Below, piece after piece: positions 35,021-44,062 of a DNA stretch of 64,000 nucleotides (position 1 is its first letter; each line of letters starts with the position of its first letter). This stretch comes from a bacterium D16-51 (lineage in GTDB: Bacteria > Bacillota > Clostridia > Lachnospirales > Lachnospiraceae): the NCBI GenBank assembly GCA_003612285.1, contig RAYE01000013.1:1-64000 (forward strand), written 5' to 3'. The notes under the pieces are model-generated. The model worked only from the letters and a program-made list of their open reading frames with translations. It did not search any database and was not told where the DNA came from. Made by a program: the position numbers and the translations under genes.

Positions 35021-35047
35021 AAAAAGGCAGTTTAGATACTGCCTTTT
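35021..35047. terminator. Bidirectional terminator
   Basis: AAAAAGGCAGT (35021-35031) pairs with ACTGCCTTTTT (35037-35047) around TTAGA. It separates the convergent phospholipase-like gene and gdhA. Confidence 0.9.
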
Positions 35048-35085
35048 TGCCGTGTTTTCTGTATTAGAGTGTGTTTAAAGATTGA

Positions 35086-36778
<1,693 letters not shown>

Positions 36779-36877
36779 TATAATAGGTTTCAGAAAGTGA
36801 AAACTTTCTACTCCCACCCTATTATACGCTGGATAACGAAAGTTATCCGACAAAAAGAGCCTTCCCAGGCTCTTTTT
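36779..36877 (+). ncRNA. Candidate structured RNA with two GAAA-capped stems and terminator
   Basis: TATAATAGG (36779-36787) pairs with CCTATTATA (36818-36826). Inside this, AGAAAGT-GAAA-ACTTTCT forms a 7-bp stem with a GNRA loop. Next, GGATAAC-GAAA-GTTATCC forms another 7-bp GNRA hairpin, and AAAAAGAGCC/GGCTCTTTTT is a strong terminator. I cannot match it to a known riboswitch class. If TATAAT at 36779 is a -10 box, the first stem would not be in the transcript. It could be a small RNA or an attenuated leader for the HAD gene at 37012. Confidence 0.5.
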
Positions 36878-37011
36878 GTTTTATATATAATTTTATAAGA
36901 AAATATAAGCTGCTGCCCATGCAGCGTCCGACGGCTTTGCTGGCAGGTTTTACGCATGATGGTTAGTACAGCCGTGGATAATAATTATAGATTAAGAAGA
37001 AAGAGGAAAAT

Positions 37012-37665
37012 ATGGTGTGGAAATATTTATTATTTGATTTGGACGGCACATTAACAGATTCTCATGAAGGGATTGTAAATTGTATAAAGTATGCATTAGA
37101 ATCGCTGCATAAACCAATCCCTGCAGAGGGTGAGCTGTTAAAGATGGTTGGTCCGCCGCTGCGGGAAGGGTTTTGTGAGGTCGCAGGGTTAAACAGCCCT
37201 GAGGCAGAGAAGGCAATACATATATACCGTGAGCGGTTTGGGACAGTCGGTCTTTTTGAAAACAGGCTATATGATGGTATAGAACAAGTGCTTGCCATGC
37301 TGCAGGAAAGAGGTTTCTTGTTGGTACTTGCAACATCAAAACCAGAAGAATATTCTGTCAGGATATTAGAGCATTTCAGGATAAGAAAATATTTTACGGA
37401 AATTGTTGGCAGTACAATGGATGGCTCCAGAAACAAAAAAAGCGAGATTATACAAGAGGCGCTTGTGCGTTTGGGGATTTCAGAGGAACAGAAAAAAGAA
37501 GTAATTATGATAGGAGACCGAAAGTATGATATGATAGGGGCAAAAGAATGTGATATTGCTTCATTAGGGGTATTATATGGCTTTGCCCCAGAACATGAAT
37601 TGGAAGAACATAGGGCTGATTATATTGTAGAGGATGTTCAGGGACTGCTTTCTTTTTTTATATAG
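37012..37665 (+). CDS. HAD family phosphatase (phosphoglycolate phosphatase-like)
   Basis: The 217-residue protein has the HAD motifs in order: nucleophile FDLDGTLTDS near residue 9, a helical cap (about residues 20-80, with MVGPPLREGF), motif II threonine/serine in LVLATSKPEEYS, the lysine in NKKSEIIQEAL and motif IV IMIGDRKYDMIGA. The VGPPL cap motif is typical of Gph-type phosphatases and 5'-nucleotidase-like members in Firmicutes. The substrate is not determined by sequence. ATG 37012 follows AGAGGAAA. It is monocistronic and precedes a large palindromic repeat. Confidence 0.88.
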   Translation: MVWKYLLFDLDGTLTDSHEGIVNCIKYALESLHKPIPAEGELLKMVGPPLREGFCEVAGLNSPEAEKAIHIYRERFGTVGLFENRLYDGIEQVLAMLQERGFLLVLATSKPEEYSVRILEHFRIRKYFTEIVGSTMDGSRNKKSEIIQEALVRLGISEEQKKEVIMIGDRKYDMIGAKECDIASLGVLYGFAPEHELEEHRADYIVEDVQGLLSFFI

Positions 37666-37718
37666 GAGATAGTTTTTGACAGGATTTCATGAAATTGTCA
37701 AATTTATATGCTATGATA

Positions 37719-37883
37719 CTAGCACAGCGTTTCTTAGTCCCCCATACACTTAGTACTTTCTATTTCCGCCATCGCTGCGTTGTCGTCAGTCAACAATGCC
37801 ACCGCATTGCCTCCTTCCTCCGCCTTGCGCTGACAAAAATAGCAGGCACTAAGTATATGGGGATTAAGGAAACGCTGTACTAG
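37719..37883. repeat. Large palindromic repeat, family A copy 2
   Basis: CTAGCACAGCGTTTC at the left end pairs with GAAACGCTGTACTAG at the right, and the pairing continues through CCCCATA...CTTAGT. On the - strand the centre reads AAGGCGGAGGAAGG, then CAATGCGGTGGCATTG, then GACTGACGACAACGCAGC, the same order of parts as in the copy at 1250-1422. The outer arms are unrelated to those of copy 1, so the core is conserved while the arms differ. Confidence 0.8.
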
Positions 37884-37965
37884 AGCATGTTTGAAAATTA
37901 CCTTTAAACCGTCAAATTGCCGGGAGCAGTAAATTTGTGCAATATTTAATTTTCAAACACGCTCT
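37882..37965. repeat. AGAGCRTGTTTG inverted repeat
   Basis: AGAGCATGTTTGAAAATTA (37882) pairs with TAATTTTCAAACACGCTCT (ending 37965). A shorter version lies at 42227-42271. It overlaps the end of the family A copy by two bases. Confidence 0.7.
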
Positions 37966-37992
37966 GGGATATGATAACGGAGGGAAAAGAAG

Positions 37993-39102
37993 ATGGCAAA
38001 AGACAAGAAAAAGGCAGTGATAGTGGCTGCAGCAGTTTTTATCGTTGGGATTCTGGTCGGGATTTTTGCTGTGAATGGATACCAGGCAGTGGAAAAAAAG
38101 AAGGAAGCGAAGAAGGAAGAAGAAGCTGAGGCGAATTATGTTGCTGAAGAATGTGTAACGCTTGGGGAGTATAAGGGGATAGATATTTCTTTGGTGCCAA
38201 CAGACGAGGATATTCAGATTGAAGTAGACAGCCTTTTGGAGGAACATACAGAGTATGAGCAGAAAAAAGGAATTGCGGAAGAATATGATACGGTATATGC
38301 TGAGTTTGAAGGGTATGTAGATGGGAAAAAGCAGGAAAGTACCTGTGGCAGGGAGAATATTACAATTGGCTCTGGAGACTGGCTGCCTGGCTTTGAGGAA
38401 GCCTTTATTGGGGTAAAAACAGGGACAAAGATTAAATTTTCCGTTGATGTCCCAGAGGGGGTGTATGGCGATCCTGAACTTGACGGACATACGATAGATT
38501 TTAAGGCAAAGCTTCTATATATATGTGGAGACCCGATTGTCCCGGAATATAATGATGAATTTATTGAAGCGATTTCAAAATATAAGTCTGTAAAGGAATA
38601 TAATGCATATCTGTCTGAAAAGTTAGAAAAAGAAAATGTCGAGGATAAATTGGAATTTGCGTGGACACAGGTGTTAGATAACAGCAAGGTAAACAAATAT
38701 CCAAAGCCATTGATGAAGGCAGCGCGGAAGGAAGTCTTAAAGGGGTATTATGATTTGGCAGAGATCCAGGGGTATACCCGTGATGAGGTTTTCCAGAGCG
38801 TAGGCTGTGAAGATGAGCAGGATTTTAAGGATACGCAGCTTGAGGAACTTGCACAGGATACGGTGAAAGAGGGGCTGGTAGCTGAGGCTATTGCAAATAA
38901 GGAAGGGCTCCGCTATACAGAGCAGGAATATGAAGATTTTGTAAAAGAGGAGTATGAGTTTAATACAGACAGTTATGATACAAAAAAAGCTTATGAGAAG
39001 GAAAACAGGGATTATCTGCAGCGCACAGTTTTAATGGATGTGGTAAAGAAATGGCTTGGAGAGAACTCAAACTTTGTTGTATCAGAGGAGAAAGGTGCGT
39101 AA
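37993..39102 (+). CDS. Membrane-anchored trigger-factor-like FKBP peptidyl-prolyl isomerase
   Basis: The 369-residue protein has a short basic start, one membrane helix (VIVAAAVFIVGILVGIFAV) and a charged linker. An FKBP-type domain follows (about residues 95-190; TYAEFEGYVDGK-like strand, ITIGSGDWLPGFEEAFIGV and DGHTIDFKAKLLYI), then a helical trigger-factor C-terminal-like domain (residues 200-360). Trigger factor is normally cytosolic; this extracytoplasmic version would fold exported proteins at the outer face of the membrane. ATG 37993 has GGAGGGAAAAGA upstream. Two co-oriented genes follow closely. Confidence 0.82.
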   Translation: MAKDKKKAVIVAAAVFIVGILVGIFAVNGYQAVEKKKEAKKEEEAEANYVAEECVTLGEYKGIDISLVPTDEDIQIEVDSLLEEHTEYEQKKGIAEEYDTVYAEFEGYVDGKKQESTCGRENITIGSGDWLPGFEEAFIGVKTGTKIKFSVDVPEGVYGDPELDGHTIDFKAKLLYICGDPIVPEYNDEFIEAISKYKSVKEYNAYLSEKLEKENVEDKLEFAWTQVLDNSKVNKYPKPLMKAARKEVLKGYYDLAEIQGYTRDEVFQSVGCEDEQDFKDTQLEELAQDTVKEGLVAEAIANKEGLRYTEQEYEDFVKEEYEFNTDSYDTKKAYEKENRDYLQRTVLMDVVKKWLGENSNFVVSEEKGA

Positions 39103-39150
39103 GGATTGCTGCTTACAGAGCAGGCTGCAGTGCGAAAGGGGCTGTGTGAT

Positions 39151-39765
39151 ATGGAGAAAAAATATGTGCTGGATGGTTACTCCTTTTCAACAATGGCAGA
39201 GTATGAACGGGCGAAAAAAGAAAAAGAGACGATTGCATATGTATCAGCTAATACAGATATGAGCAATATGAAAGAAGTTTATAAGGTATATAAGCTTGCA
39301 GTTGAGAAAAAATCATTCCAGACTGTGTTTGGCCTGGAATATATGCAGGATTTACGCAGCCGTCTGGTTGGCTCTGGGATTATACCAGAGAATGTGATTG
39401 AGCCGGTTCCGGTAGGCAGGCCGGTTTCTGTAGTACAGGCGCGCAGGCCAGATGGGGAAGGTTCTGATTTTTCCAATGCAGCAGGTAAAATGGGCTCTGC
39501 GGCAGCTGAAAGGGAGATTAAGAAGTATCAGGAAGCATACCAAAAAGCAAAGGCTGGAAGCATAATTAAAAATTTCCTGATTGTTGTCCTTGTTTTGGTA
39601 GTAGGGGCGATGCTTTATATCACCAGTAAATACCAGTATTCTATTTTAACATATTTTACAGACTATGAAGCGAAAATCAGGAATGAAATTGTTGATGAGT
39701 ATGAAGAATGGGAAAAACAGCTTGATGAACGTGAAAAGGAGCTGGAAAGACGTCAGGCGCAGTAA
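39151..39765 (+). CDS. Single-pass membrane protein, unknown
   Basis: The 204-residue protein has a soluble N-terminal half (YVLDGYSFSTMAEYERAKKE, a segment seen in uncharacterised Lachnospiraceae proteins), one membrane helix near residues 150-170 (NFLIVVLVLVVGAMLYI) and a C-terminal charged helix (EEWEKQLDEREKELERR), likely a coiled coil. ATG 39151 has AAAGGGG upstream; an earlier non-ATG start in the open frame is less likely. It starts 49 bases after the trigger-factor-like gene and precedes a response regulator gene by 66 bases. The function is unknown. Confidence 0.7.
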   Translation: MEKKYVLDGYSFSTMAEYERAKKEKETIAYVSANTDMSNMKEVYKVYKLAVEKKSFQTVFGLEYMQDLRSRLVGSGIIPENVIEPVPVGRPVSVVQARRPDGEGSDFSNAAGKMGSAAAEREIKKYQEAYQKAKAGSIIKNFLIVVLVLVVGAMLYITSKYQYSILTYFTDYEAKIRNEIVDEYEEWEKQLDEREKELERRQAQ

Positions 39766-39831
39766 AAGCTAAGGGATTGCTTTAATTGCAGGGCAGACGT
39801 TCCAGACATGGTTTGGTGCAGGAGGCGGCTT

Positions 39832-40503
39832 ATGGATAAATTGAAAGTTTTGGTAGTAGACGATGAAGCGAGGATGCGTAAGCTTGTCAGGGATTTTCTG
39901 GTAAAGCAGGATTTTGAAGTTCTGGAGGCAGGCGATGGTGAAAAGGCGGTAGAGGTTTTTTACGAACATAAGGATATTGCACTGATTATCCTGGATGTTA
40001 TGATGCCTAAAATGGATGGATGGGAGGCATGCCGTGAAATCCGCCGGTATTCGCAGGTGCCGATTATTATGCTGACAGCAAAAAGCGACGAAAAGGATGA
40101 ATTGCTTGGATTTGAGCTGGGGGTGGATGAATATATTTCTAAACCATTCAGCCCCAAGATTTTGGTGGCGAGGGTAGAAGCAATCCTGCGCCGTACAAAT
40201 GCAATGGGGGAGGAGAAAAAGGAGATTGGCGGGATTGTGCTTGACCAGGCGGCCCATGAAGTGACAATTGATGGAAAACAGATTGAACTGAGTTTTAAGG
40301 AGTTTGAACTGTTAGCGTATTTTATTGAAAATCAGGGGATTGCGCTTTCCAGGGAGAGGATTTTAAATAATGTATGGAACTATGATTATTTTGGAGATGC
40401 ACGGACGATTGATACCCATGTGAAAAAATTAAGGAGCAAGCTGGGCGATAAAGGGGCATTTATTAAAACGATCTGGGGGATGGGGTATAAATTTGATATT
40501 TGA
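39832..40503 (+). CDS. OmpR/PhoB family response regulator (no adjacent kinase)
   Basis: The 223-residue protein has a receiver domain (VLVVDDEARMRKLV, phospho-aspartate in LIILDVMMPKMDGWE near residue 54, YISKPFSP) and a PhoB-type winged helix (LSFKEFELLAYFIENQG, DARTIDTHVKKLRSKLG, TIWGMGYKF). It binds DNA as a dimer on phosphorylation. No histidine kinase gene lies next to it in this window, which is unusual for this family. AGGAGGCGGCTT precedes ATG 39832. Hairpins at 40535 and 40623 end the transcript. Confidence 0.92.
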   Translation: MDKLKVLVVDDEARMRKLVRDFLVKQDFEVLEAGDGEKAVEVFYEHKDIALIILDVMMPKMDGWEACREIRRYSQVPIIMLTAKSDEKDELLGFELGVDEYISKPFSPKILVARVEAILRRTNAMGEEKKEIGGIVLDQAAHEVTIDGKQIELSFKEFELLAYFIENQGIALSRERILNNVWNYDYFGDARTIDTHVKKLRSKLGDKGAFIKTIWGMGYKFDI

Positions 40504-40534
40504 AAGTTGTTGTAATGATATTTATATAAAAAAT

Positions 40535-40555
40535 GGCACCGCCAGCGCTGGTGCC
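40535..40555 (+). repeat. GC-rich hairpin after the response regulator
   Basis: GGCACC and GGTGCC flank a self-complementary CCAGCGCTGG-like centre. A second small stem, CAAGAATTGC/GCAATTCTTG, follows directly. These may be part of the 3' untranslated region. Confidence 0.5.
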
Positions 40556-40622
40556 CTAGCAAGAATTGCTTCGCAATTCTTGTCGATGACCACTACGTTA
40601 CAGCGTAATTTTCTATTAAATG

Positions 40623-40657
40623 AAAATGGCGGCGCATATGCGCCGCCATTTTTGTGC
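40623..40657 (+). terminator. Strong terminator
   Basis: AAAATGGCGGCGCAT pairs perfectly with ATGCGCCGCCATTTT and is followed by T residues. It ends the transcript of the response regulator before the sugar operon. Confidence 0.85.
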
Positions 40658-40724
40658 AATTTGCATAAAAATGGGGAAATAAATTATGCAATAAGCCAAA
40701 TCGTAAAAAAAGAAGAAAAAGCTA

Positions 40725-40774
40725 TTGAAAACGTTTCCGAAACATGATAATATCTGATTATAGGAAACGTTTCC
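40725..40774 (+). promoter_or_regulatory. Sugar-operon promoter with two LacI-type operators
   Basis: TTGAAA (40725-40730) and TAATAT (40748-40753) with a 17-base spacer form the promoter. GAAAACGTTTCC (40727-40738) overlaps the -35 box, and GGAAACGTTTCC (40763-40774), a perfect 12-base palindrome, covers the expected start point. Centre spacing is 36 bases. The placement suits repression by a LacI-type protein, probably the one at 45731 or CcpA. Confidence 0.82.
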
Positions 40775-40862
40775 AATACATATAATCCCCAAATAAAAGG
40801 AATGCTATGATTGGAAAAAGATGCACTGAAATTTCATATTATCAAGAAAAGGAGAAAAGACG

Positions 40863-42194
40863 ATGAGAAAAAAACTATTAAGCGCAGTATTAAGCCTGAC
40901 AATGGTTGCAACCTTATTTTCAGGATGCGGAAGTGACAGTGGAGATTCTAAGAAAGGCGGTGGTGATTCAAAAGGTAAGGTATACTATCTGAATTTTAAG
41001 CCGGAACAGGGAGATGACTGGAAGGCATTGGCAGAGGAGTATACAAAGGAAAGCGGTGTTGAGGTAAAGGTAGTAACAGCAGCATCAAATACGTATGAAC
41101 AGACTTTAAAGTCAGAGATGGCAAAGAGTGATGCGCCAACATTGTTCCAGGTAAATGGCCCGGTAGGTTTGGCTACATGGAAAGATTACTGCTATGACCT
41201 GAAAGATTCTGACCTTTACAAGCAGGTAAAGAGTGATGAATTTGTTTTAAAGGACGGGGACGCTGTTCCTGGCATTGCATATGTTATTGAGACATATGGG
41301 ATTATTTACAATAAGTCACTGCTTAAAAAATACTGTGAAATGGACGGGGCGAAGGTAAAAGATGCTTCTGAAATTAGCAGTTTTGCAAAGCTGAAAGAGG
41401 TAGCTGATGACATCCAGGCAAAGAAGAAAGATTTAGGGGTTGACGGTGCATTTACATCAGCAGGTATGGATTCCTCCTCTATCTGGAGATATACAACGCA
41501 TCTTGCAAACCTGCCAATTTATTATGAGTACAAAGCAGATAACGTAACTTCATCAGAGGCGATTAAAGGGACATATCTTGACCAGTATAAGCAGATGTTT
41601 GACCTCTATTTAGAGGATTCTACCTGTGAACCGAAACTTCTTGCAAGCAAGACAGGTGATGAGTCAATGGCTGAGTTTGCAACAGGCAAGGCAGTGTTCT
41701 ACCAGAATGGTACATGGGCTTATGGCGATATCACAAAGAACGGCCTGAAAGATGAAGATTTAGGGATGCTTCCAATTTATATTGGCGTAGATGGTGAGGA
41801 AGAGCAGGGGCTTTGTACAGGTTCTGAGAACTACTGGTGTGTAAACAGCAAGGCATCAGAAGCCGACATCAAAGCAACCTTAGATTTTATGAACTGGTGT
41901 GCAACAAGTGACAAGGGACGTGACAAAATTGCTAACACGATGGGGTTTGTAACACCGTTTAAGGCATTTGATGATGGTTATTCAGCAAAGAACCCACTGA
42001 TTCAGGCAGATTCAGAACTTCTTGCAGCAGGGAAGACACCTGTTTCATGGAACTTCTCAACAATCCCTTCTGAAGAGTGGAAGAATAACCTTGGGGCAGC
42101 TTTAACAGAATATGCGCAGGGCACAGGCAAATGGGATAATGTTAAAACAGCATTTGTTGACGGCTGGGCAGAGCAGTATCAGGCTACACACTAA
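40863..42194 (+). CDS. Sugar ABC transporter substrate-binding lipoprotein
   Basis: The 443-residue protein begins with a lipoprotein signal (basic start, LSAVLSLTMVATLFSGCG); the cysteine is lipid-modified and anchors the protein outside the membrane. The mature part is a cluster B (maltose/multiple sugar) binding protein, with YLNFKPEQGDDWKALAEEY near the start and aromatic residues such as FYQNGTWAYGD lining the site. Two permease genes and malQ follow, which suggests maltodextrins as ligand. AAAGGAGAAAAGACG precedes the start. The ATPase is not encoded here, as is common when a shared MsmX-type ATPase is used. Confidence 0.92.
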   Translation: MRKKLLSAVLSLTMVATLFSGCGSDSGDSKKGGGDSKGKVYYLNFKPEQGDDWKALAEEYTKESGVEVKVVTAASNTYEQTLKSEMAKSDAPTLFQVNGPVGLATWKDYCYDLKDSDLYKQVKSDEFVLKDGDAVPGIAYVIETYGIIYNKSLLKKYCEMDGAKVKDASEISSFAKLKEVADDIQAKKKDLGVDGAFTSAGMDSSSIWRYTTHLANLPIYYEYKADNVTSSEAIKGTYLDQYKQMFDLYLEDSTCEPKLLASKTGDESMAEFATGKAVFYQNGTWAYGDITKNGLKDEDLGMLPIYIGVDGEEEQGLCTGSENYWCVNSKASEADIKATLDFMNWCATSDKGRDKIANTMGFVTPFKAFDDGYSAKNPLIQADSELLAAGKTPVSWNFSTIPSEEWKNNLGAALTEYAQGTGKWDNVKTAFVDGWAEQYQATH

Positions 42195-42226
42195 TCAGTC
42201 AGTGACGTTGTATTAGTGGAAAAAAC

Positions 42227-42271
42227 AGAGCGTGTTTGCAGATTGCAGGAATGGATTTTCAAACACGCTCT
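42227..42271 (+). repeat. AGAGCGTGTTTG hairpin between binding protein and permease genes
   Basis: AGAGCGTGTTTG pairs with CAAACACGCTCT around a 21-base loop. There is no T tract. Placed in the 140-base gap inside the operon, it may stabilise the binding-protein part of the mRNA or reduce read-through. It is related to the element at 37882. Confidence 0.6.
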
Positions 42272-42334
42272 ATCTGAATAAAAAAACAGCCGGATGGAAC
42301 ATCAGGCCACTTCTGAGAAAGGGAGGAGGAAAAA

Positions 42335-43177
42335 ATGAATCATTCGATTAAAAAATATTTTCCAATTTTTGTTTTGCCAACGCTGGCAGCATTTGTTATT
42401 GGATTTATTGTTCCGTTCATTCTGGGAATTTACTTATCCTTTTGTAAGTTTACAACGGTAACAGATGCTAAGTTTGTGGGGATTGAAAACTTTGTAAAAA
42501 TATTTGGGGACAAAACCTTTTTGCACTCTATTTGGTTTACGGCGCTGTTTACGGTAGTATCCGTTGTAACAATTAACCTGCTGGCTTTTATTGTTGCAAT
42601 GCTTTTGACAAAGGGGTTTAAAGGGACAAATATTTTCCGTACAGTATTTTTTATGCCAAACCTGATTGGCGGTATCGTTTTGGGATATATCTGGCAGATT
42701 ATCTTAAATGGCGTATTGGCGCATTTTGGGGTAACCTTACAGTACAGCGCCACATATGGCTTCTGGGGCTTGATTATCCTTATGAACTGGCAGCAGATTG
42801 GTTATATGATGATTATTTATATCGCAGGCATTCAGAATATTCCGACAGAATTAATTGAAGCAGCAAAGATTGATGGAGCGACTTCATGGCAGACTTTAAA
42901 GAATGTAACGCTGCCTATGGTAATGCCTTCCATTACAATCTGTACATTCTTAACATTGACGAATGGCTTTAAGCTGTTCGACCAGAACCTGGCGTTGACC
43001 GGAGGCGGCCCTTCCCACCAGTCAGAAATGATGGCCCTCAACATATTTGATACCTTCTATACAAAAATCGGGTATGAGGGCGTAGGCCAGGCAAAAGCGG
43101 TTATATTCTTTATTTTGGTTGCATTGATTGCATTTGTCCAGCTTAGGGCAACAAGGAGTAAGGAGGTGCAGCAGTAA
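42335..43177 (+). CDS. Sugar ABC transporter permease (MalF type)
   Basis: The 280-residue protein has six membrane helices and the permease EAA loop, ELIEAAKIDGATSWQTLKNV, that contacts the ATPase. The first helix region is IFVLPTLAAFVIGFIVPF. It forms a heterodimer with the product of the next gene to move an oligosaccharide delivered by the lipoprotein. The start at 42335 follows AGGGAGGAGG. Its last base overlaps the first of the next gene, so they are translationally coupled. Confidence 0.92.
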   Translation: MNHSIKKYFPIFVLPTLAAFVIGFIVPFILGIYLSFCKFTTVTDAKFVGIENFVKIFGDKTFLHSIWFTALFTVVSVVTINLLAFIVAMLLTKGFKGTNIFRTVFFMPNLIGGIVLGYIWQIILNGVLAHFGVTLQYSATYGFWGLIILMNWQQIGYMMIIYIAGIQNIPTELIEAAKIDGATSWQTLKNVTLPMVMPSITICTFLTLTNGFKLFDQNLALTGGGPSHQSEMMALNIFDTFYTKIGYEGVGQAKAVIFFILVALIAFVQLRATRSKEVQQ

Positions 43178-44055
43178 TGGATACAAAGAAACGGACCAGG
43201 AAAGAAGAACAGTTTGGCGATACCAGTAAGATGAAACATGGCTGGATTTTAACATTAATATTTTCAGTTCTTGCGGTAATATTTATCAGCCCGATATTTA
43301 TTGTTTTGATGAATTCCTTTAAGCAGAAGTCATTTATCAACTTGCAGCCATTTTCGCTTCCAAAGGGCGATACGTTTGTAAAGTTTGAAAACTATGCCAG
43401 GGGGCTTGAACAGACAGGTTTTTTTGATGCATTTAAAAATTCCCTGATTATTACAGTGCTGTCGGTAGCTCTGATTATCCTCTGTACCTCTATGTGTGCA
43501 TGGTATATTGCAAGGGTAAACAGCAAGGGGACAAATTTTTTGTATACACTCTGCCTGTTTTCCATGATTGTGCCATTCCAGATGGTAATGTTTACTTTAT
43601 CAAAGGTTGCAGATATGTTAGGGCTTACAACACCGCTCGGGATTGTCATTGTCTATCTTGGGTTTGGTGCAGGTTTGTCGGTATTTATGTTTGTTGGCTT
43701 TGTAAAATCAATTCCGCTGGAAATTGAAGAGGCAGCTATGATTGATGGCTGTAATCCGCTTCAGACGTATTTCCAGGTGGTTTTCCCGATTTTAAAGCCT
43801 ACCTGTATCACGGTTGCAATTTTGCAGGCAATGTGGGTATGGAACGATTATCTTCTTCCATATCTGGTACTTGATATTACAGAGTATAAAACGATTCCGA
43901 TTGCAATCCAGTATCTGAAAGGCGGGTATGGTTCCGTTGACTGGGGCGCAATGATGGCAATGCTGGTTCTGGCAATTATTCCAATCGTTATATTCTATAT
44001 GGCATGCCAGAAGCATATTATCAAGGGCGTAATTGCAGGCGCAGTGAAAGGATAA
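43177..44055 (+). CDS. Sugar ABC transporter permease (MalG type)
   Basis: The 292-residue protein has six membrane helices, starting LTLIFSVLAVIFISPIFIVL, and the EAA loop LEIEEAAMIDGCNPLQTYF. It is the partner of the preceding permease. The start codon overlaps that gene's stop (TAATG), and AAGGAGGTGCAGCAGT lies upstream. malQ follows after seven bases. Confidence 0.92.
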   Translation: MDTKKRTRKEEQFGDTSKMKHGWILTLIFSVLAVIFISPIFIVLMNSFKQKSFINLQPFSLPKGDTFVKFENYARGLEQTGFFDAFKNSLIITVLSVALIILCTSMCAWYIARVNSKGTNFLYTLCLFSMIVPFQMVMFTLSKVADMLGLTTPLGIVIVYLGFGAGLSVFMFVGFVKSIPLEIEEAAMIDGCNPLQTYFQVVFPILKPTCITVAILQAMWVWNDYLLPYLVLDITEYKTIPIAIQYLKGGYGSVDWGAMMAMLVLAIIPIVIFYMACQKHIIKGVIAGAVKG

Positions 44056-44062
44056 GGATATT

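Noticed and set aside
36779-36830. Purine riboswitch
   Set aside because: CGTGGATATAAT and TTTCTAC resemble pieces of the purine aptamer, but the junction order and the P3 partner are missing.
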